Shown piece after piece: positions 58,756 to 64,000 of a DNA stretch of 64,000 nt; within the stretch, counting starts at the first letter, position 1; each line of letters starts with the position of its first letter. This stretch comes from Cercophora sp. LCS_1 (lineage: Eukaryota > Ascomycota > Sordariomycetes > Sordariales > Lasiosphaeriaceae): NCBI GenBank assembly GCA_036250225.1, contig JAPZLL010000007.1:124001-188000 (forward strand). The letters run 5' to 3'. Under the pieces are notes generated by a model. That model was not told where the DNA came from. It saw only the letters and a program-made list of their open reading frames with translations, and did no database searches. The translations under genes were made by a program, and so were the position numbers.

Positions 58756-59722
58756 AAGGTCGCCAACCTGGACTTTGAAGCCCGCGTTCCGGTCCCCTTC
58801 AGTATCTTCCCATCGTCATACAAGGGAACTGAGACCGCCACCCAAACCACCACTCACGAAGAGCTTAAGATCGAAGTCCCCCACGCCGGACGGGAAGGTC
58901 AACACTCTTCTTTCCAAGCCCAAGTCGAACTTCCTCGTCCCGAGGCAAGCTTCAAGGAAGAGGTCCGCATCACTCGTGAAGAGGAATCTCACCGCCGTCC
59001 CGGCATCCGTCAAGAGTTCTACCGTGAAGAGCACCACAAGTAAGCAGCGAAAATTTCTCGTTTTGTCATCTCCCCGGTCGGCTCCAGGCGACAACGCCAA
59101 TTGTCCAGTCGGATGATCAGGGGTTGCGGGCCTAGCTGGCTTCAGCTTGGTCAAATTGGCCAGCTCCACGATTGGCCTCGGCTCCCCAAAACAACATTTG
59201 CTTTTTCGCGCCCGGTCTCCACCCGGGGAACTGGGAAGTCCCAATCATAGTCGGACAGGGCTGTCGACCAAGCGACGGACTCCAGCACTTGAAAAGAACT
59301 TCAACTGACCCGAGCCCTGCTCATCAGGCCTCACTCTTCATACACCGAGTCTCGCATTGAACTCGACAGATCCCATCGCCCTCACGACTCTGTGATCGAC
59401 CTTGCTGAACGCGAGTACCGCGCCCGTTTCCAGCCTAACTACCGTGAGGAAGGACCCGTCTCCGGCACCACCGTTGACGCCCCTTTCCACCGCCCCGCCT
59501 TCAAGGAATCCATCCGCATCGACGAGACCACCGTCGACACTCCCCGCAACCTCCCCCTCTACAAGGAGTCAGTTCGTGTGACTGAGTCTACCGTTGACGC
59601 CCCTCGCCCTCGTTCCGTCTTCCACAAGTCGGACGTCAAGATCACCGAAGAGACCGTTGACGCTACCCGCTACACCCCCTCCACCGTTTCCAAAGCCAAG
59701 ATGGGTTACTTTGACGAGGACG
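58756..59722 (+). CDS. hex1: HEX-1 long-isoform N-terminal exons (partial, start not found)
   Basis: Two exons in frame with HEX-1: exon A, open from 58756 (after TAA at 58753) to 59039, probably starting at the TTCAG acceptor before 58803; and exon B 59328..59722, joined by a 288-nt intron (GTAAGC, ATCAG). Together they code a charged, disordered extension (THEELKIEVPHAG, FKEEVRITREEE, PHSSYTESRIELDR). Exon B contains four ~21-residue repeats built on TTVDAP...FKESIRIDE, TTVDTP...YKESVRVTE, STVDAP...SDVKITE, ETVDAT. No ATG occurs between 58441 and 59112, nor in exon B before 59701, so the initiator must be in an unseen upstream exon or be non-AUG. HEX-1 isoforms from alternative splicing are known in other Sordariomycetes, which supports this being real. 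Confidence 0.6.
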
Positions 59723-60390
59723 GTACGTAAACTCTTTGTTTTAGACAACGGCATGTATTACCACGTCGTGTACTCACACCTAACCACACAGGTCACTACC
59801 ACTCGTTCCGTCGTGGAATCCACAAGCTTGCTGATCGTGTTGCTGACCGTGTGTTGCACCCTGAAGGTCATGACCGCGTTGAGGTCGGTGAGGTTCGCGA
59901 GAGCCGCGGACGCTCCCGCGTCTCGACTGCGGAGGAAGGCTACAAGCCCAACACCGTGACCATCCCCTGCCACCACATCCGCCTCGGTGACATCCTCATC
60001 CTTCAGGGCCGCCCCTGCCAGGTGATCCGCATCTCTACCTCCGCCGCCACTGGCCAGCACCGTTACCTTGGTGTCGACCTCTTCACCAAGCAGCTCCATG
60101 AGGAGTCGTCTTTCGTCTCCAACCCTGCCCCCAGCGTCGTCGTCCAGACCATGCTCGGCCCTGTCTTCAAGCAGTACCGCGTCCTTGACATGCAGGATGG
60201 CAGCATCGTCGCCATGACCGAGACTGGTGACGTCAAGCAGAATCTTGCCGTCATTGACCAGAGCAGCCTCTGGACTCGCCTCCAGAAGGCTTTCGAGTCT
60301 GGCCGTGGCAGCGTCCGCGTCCTTGTCGTCAGCGACAACGGCCGCGAGATGGCCGTCGACATGAAGGTCGTCCACGGCTCCCGCCTCTAA
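59701..60390 (+). CDS. hex1: Woronin body major protein HEX-1
   Basis: Exons 59701..59722 and 59792..60390 give a 206-residue short form starting MGYFDEDG, the typical HEX-1 start. The spacer (9-58) is Arg/Glu-rich and variable. From about 60 the sequence is nearly invariant: NTVTIPCHHIRLGDILILQG, RPCQVIRISTSAATGQHRY, LGVDLFTKQLHEESSFVSN, and so on to KVVHGSRL. The fold is eIF5A-like (two beta domains) but it lacks the hypusine lysine and self-assembles into a hexagonal crystal. The final SRL is a peroxisomal PTS1; the core is imported and buds off as a Woronin body that plugs septal pores after wounding. This protein is confined to Pezizomycotina and fixes the taxonomy. The 69-nt intron has a GTACGT donor and a CACAG acceptor. 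Confidence 0.97.
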
Positions 60391-60922
60391 GCTTGTCGCA
60401 TGTTTCTCATAGAGCGATTGCTTTGAGCACTGTGCCTTGTGCTATTGGTTGCATTTCCTATGGATCTGGGCATGGTTCTCGATTTCAGATTGGACAAAAT
60501 TGGAAATGGGGCATCAGCTGGAGAAATTTGGATAGGATATTTTGGCAAGCTGTGTTGTAGTTCCCCATATGTATATGGACTGTAATGGATTGGAGTTGCT
60601 CAGTTTCTTGTGCGATGTCGTGCTGTGATGTGTTTGTGAGTCGTAATCATCACCTCTGTGGATCCGAAATCATAACAGGTGTTTTGTCCACACCTGTGTT
60701 GGAGCTGTTTGTCTCATTGCCGATGGGGGCGCAGCTGACAGGGCAAGATAAGCCCCTCATATCCGCAACAACCTCCTTCCCTTATCGGACGAAACAGCCA
60801 TCAAGGGACTCACCTTCTGCTTCTCCCTCAACACATCGCTCATTGTTCTCGTGTCCACTAGTATAGACAAACATTCTGTGTCTTACGCTTGTACACCTGA
60901 AGCCTGCTTGCACATTGGAAGC
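60391..60922. other. Intergenic, hex1 3' UTR and protease promoter
   Basis: 532 bp between two genes on the same strand. No TATA box is clear upstream of 60923, and the in-frame region before that ATG has no other ATG. Confidence 0.5.
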
Positions 60923-62642
60923 ATGGGGTCCCAACAGTCCAAACTTCCCTCTGACGCCGAAAAGGCTGTGATTGATCGGCTCAGGGCCCTGGAGCTAGAG
61001 AAGCGGGATGGCGACGATGACTACGTCTGCATCGCCAACGATGCCACTAACGAGAAGGGTGCATTCGACGTTGCTAAAGCACGCCAGCCAGAGACAGTAT
61101 CCATTTCGCTCATGTCCAAGTGGCAGGGCGCGTTGCTCAATGACCCAAAGAACAGGTGAGTCAAGCTCCTGGTTCGCTCACTTCCCATGAATCTCGATTG
61201 ACCGCTGTTTTTTCATTTCCGTCTCTCAGACTCGCCCTTTCAGCTCTCAGTGCTGCCAATCCCCGCGATGTTTTGACTTCGCGGGCAACCAAGATTGCCG
61301 AGCCTCAGGTGTTCAACGTCAAGATCCCGTTTGAGGGTGGTCCCATCACCAACCAGCGGAATTCGGGGCGATGCTGGCTGTTTGCCTCGACGAATGTGTT
61401 CCGAGTTGCTCTGATGCAAAAATATGGGCTTGATTCGTTTGAACTCTCGCAGGCTTACCTGTTCTTTTGGGATAAGCTGGAGAAGAGCAACTGGTTCCTC
61501 GAGCAGATCATTTCCACTGCGGACCAGGATCTGGATTCGAGATTGGTGCAGACGCTTGTGCACGAACCTTTGAGTGATGGTGGACAGGTACGTCTTGCTA
61601 GTGTTTAGCATGGTGTTGCGGATGACTGACATGTTTCAGTGGGACATGGTCTACAACCTCGTTGAGAAATACGGCCTTGTCCCACAGGTTCTCTACCCGG
61701 ATAGCTTCAATGCTAGCTCAAGCGGTGTCATCAACAGCATCATCTTCACTAAGCTGCGCGAGGATGCCCTCATCCTGCGTAAGCTTCTGCGCGCACCGTC
61801 GACCACGGCTGAAGTTCTCTCTACCGCCAAAGCCAAGATGATGAAGGAGATTCACACCATTCTCACCCTGACACTTGGGCCTCCTCCCTCGGTTGATGAT
61901 GAGTTCGCTTGGTCCTTTGTCGATAAGAATGGCAAGGCTCGCACAGTCCGGGCCACTCCCAAGGCATTCGCCGAGGACATTTACAGCTCAAGCTTCCGCG
62001 TTACATCTACTGTCATCGCGAGGATGGTCTCCCTCGTGCACGACCCACGCAACGAACCCCTTACACGACTGACGGTTGACCGCCTCGGCAACGTAGTAAG
62101 CGGAAGAGGCATCAACTACATCAATGTCGACATGCCTACCCTCAAGGCCGCCTGTGTGGCGTCGCTCAAGGCAGGCTATCCTGTCTTTTTCGGCTCGGAC
62201 GTTGGCAAGTTCAGCAACAGTTCGTCGGGCATCATGGATCTGAACCTGATCGACTACGAGTTGGGCTTCAGCGTGTCCCTCCTTGGCATGGACAAGGCGG
62301 CGAGGCTGAGGACCGGTGAGTCCCAGATGACTCACGCTATGGTTTTGACGGCGGTGCATGTCGATGAGACCACCAAGAAGCCCGTTAGATGGCGTGTGCA
62401 GAACTCTTGGTATGTCACCTTCTCTCATGCCTCCAATTTCTTTCTCTCGGATACTGACATGATGACCCAGGGGAACATCTGCCGGTACTGATGGCTGGTT
62501 TGTCATGAGTGATGATTGGATGACCGAGTTTGTCTACCAGGCCGTGGTTGATCCCAAGTTTTTGAGCAAGGAGGTGCAGGATGTTCTTAGCAAGGAGCCT
62601 CTTGTCCTCCCTCTTTGGGACCCTCTGGGCTCTCTTGCTTGA
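60923..62642 (+). CDS. Bleomycin hydrolase-type cysteine aminopeptidase (C1B), putatively myristoylated
   Basis: Four exons (60923..61155, 61230..61587, 61640..62409, 62471..62642) give 510 residues, as in the Gal6/Blh1 family. The papain-like triad is complete: Q120 and C126 in TNQRNSGRCWLFA, His in MTHAMVL, Asn in VQNSW. The enzyme forms a hexameric barrel with the active sites inside and degrades peptides and homocysteine thiolactone. The C-terminus WDPLGSLA corresponds to the processed yeast end (Ala after removal of Lys), so no autotrimming seems required. The N-terminus MGSQQSK fits the N-myristoylation consensus (Gly2, Ser6, Lys7) and is the first ATG in frame, suggesting membrane attachment. 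Introns are 74, 52 and 61 nt. Confidence 0.93.
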
Positions 62643-64000
62643 GTTGGTGTTGTGTGTCACCCCGAGAAGGCTCGAGGAACGAGTTCTCAGCGGAGGACGG
62701 TTTATATGGCGTTTCATTTGGGCGAATACCATTTTCTTTGTGAGAGCTGTGTTTATGTCTCAGTTATACGTATATTTGGGAGCAACGTGTTTCTGGAATT
62801 TGATACGTATAGCGCAAAGTCGGTGACAACAAGGCTGTCTGCGCTGTGGAACCCTTCCAGTTTGATAGCCGTGATCATTCCTTTGATATTCCCTTCCACA
62901 AAACACAAAGCTCCGTCCTTACGGTTGAATTGCGCCGAGCACTAGACTAGTTTCCCCTATTTATCATCTGATGCAAAGGCGCATAGTTGTGAGACCGAGC
63001 CTTGTCGTCCATCAGTATGATCAGAAGCAAAACCGCTTGGAACAACAATTCTGAGGGGTCATCAGAGGTACCCACCAGGGAACCACATCGATCTGGCTTC
63101 TGCCTTTTGGACATCCAAGTTACAACACCCGCTCATATCTAAATTCTAGTACTTCGAAGCGAGGTACCAAATTCCAGGGAGCCTAGGACAAGGCTACGAT
63201 CGTATCACAGTTTACACCTTTGAAACCCAGAAAAAACAATCGGAGTCATCTCCGCAACGGTCTCAGCCATACTGACCCTATCGGGAAGCCCCGTGCCCTG
63301 TGGTGGTCCTGACATAGGATGGGGTGAGGTACCTACTCAATAGACAAGCTCATCTGCGTATCACCTACCCCCCCCAAAATCGGTGGAATTGCACATCCTA
63401 ACTGGCTTCTTGTTCGCAACCCGACTCATTGGACAATCACAAGCTAAACTTCTTCATTCATACATTGGTCCCCAGAAAATCCAACATCAAATCATCAGAC
63501 CCCGCCGCGAGGAACCTCAGGGTGCCGTTGGGGAATGTAGGGTACCGCCCGGGACACCATGATGGGTACCTCAACCTAAAATTCCTCTCACAGCTTTCAC
63601 GTGGTATGTGGTCTGTCAAGCAGAGAAGGGGACGACGGGAAAGGGTAGGTAGAAGGGAACAACCGCGATAATTGTGGAGCACACACACACGCGCGCGCAA
63701 TACCTTACCAGGCAGGCAGGCAGGCTTACCAATCGGAGTCGTGTTGGTTTTTCGTGTGGCCCCGTTTAAGATGATACGATTCGTTGAAAGATGAGGCCAG
63801 GGAAGAAAGGGAGGGTGTGTGGGTTGGGAGGGAAGGCAACTGGTGGTGGTGGGAGGGATGACGACTGGCTGGAGAGGCCAGCCGGAAAGGCAGATATTGG
63901 GTTTGGGTAGGTATATGTGTCGATGCCCAATCCAAATTTGGCAGCGTACCGATTAGCAGCAAGTAACACGCGAATTGCAACGCACCGCGACGGGGAACCG
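62643..64000. other. Intergenic end of window, no gene seen
   Basis: 1.36 kb after the protease gene. Dinucleotide repeats (AC, GC) and GGCA repeats lie at 63681-63724, and the last 250 bp are G/A-rich. No supportable gene. The next gene probably lies outside the window. Confidence 0.5.
63681..63724. repeat. Compound microsatellite (AC)n(GC)n and (GGCA)n
   Basis: (AC)5 then (GC)4 at 63681-63698, and GGCAGGCAGGCAGG at 63711-63724. Alternating purine-pyrimidine sequence of this type can adopt Z-DNA. Confidence 0.9.

Noticed and set aside
59392..59730. Independent gene beginning at the GTG of 59392
   Set aside because: The frame is continuous with exon B of hex1, splices at both ends and encodes the HEX-1 start; it is not a separate gene.

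Overview
This window is nuclear DNA of a filamentous ascomycete (Pezizomycotina, most likely a Sordariomycete). The diagnostic gene is a Woronin-body HEX-1 protein with a C-terminal SRL. It is supported by a Zn2Cys6 regulator, a fungal rhodopsin-domain membrane protein, fungal Med12, secreted proteins with short 5' exons, and many 48-79 nt introns with GTRNGT donors and CTRAC-like branch sites. Coding regions are GC-rich. Intergenic stretches reach several kb and carry microsatellites and homopolymers. No rRNA, tRNA, CRISPR array or intact transposon was recognised.

Layout: LSB1/PIN3-like SH3 protein (-), 2-methylcitrate dehydratase (-) and glutamate decarboxylase (+) sharing a divergent promoter, a secreted alpha/beta hydrolase (-), an orphan protein (+), a gene-poor stretch with relic-like fragments (9.8-13.6 kb), a Zn2Cys6 regulator (-), a secreted protein with a C-terminal CBM-like domain (+), a rhodopsin-domain membrane protein (+), a coiled-coil orphan with a pentapeptide repeat (-), a long purine-skewed spacer, a small secreted protein (+), a secreted VAO/ALO-type flavo-oxidase (+), a secreted Asn/Gln-rich protein (-), a 3.7 kb gene-free stretch, an S1/P1 nuclease (-), a PQ-loop vacuolar transporter (+), Mediator subunit Med12 (-), a 52-residue secreted peptide whose intron contains the assembly gap (+), the ribosome-quality-control factor Rqc2/Tae2 (-), HEX-1 (+) and a bleomycin-hydrolase-type protease (+).

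The genes do not form a biosynthetic cluster or operon. They are mostly housekeeping (propionate detoxification, GABA shunt, Mediator, RQC, vacuolar amino-acid transport, septal plugging), interspersed with secreted or lineage-restricted proteins. All exon structures were worked out by hand from splice signals and reading-frame continuity, and each multi-exon model closes in phase.

I found no convincing entirely new system. The items most worth a second look are: the HEX-1 N-terminal extension, which has four ~21-residue repeats but no nearby ATG; the bleomycin hydrolase that starts with a textbook N-myristoylation signal; the coiled-coil orphan with a 15-bp in-frame minisatellite and a SUMO-interaction-like motif; and the secreted protein with prion-like Asn/Gln tracts.
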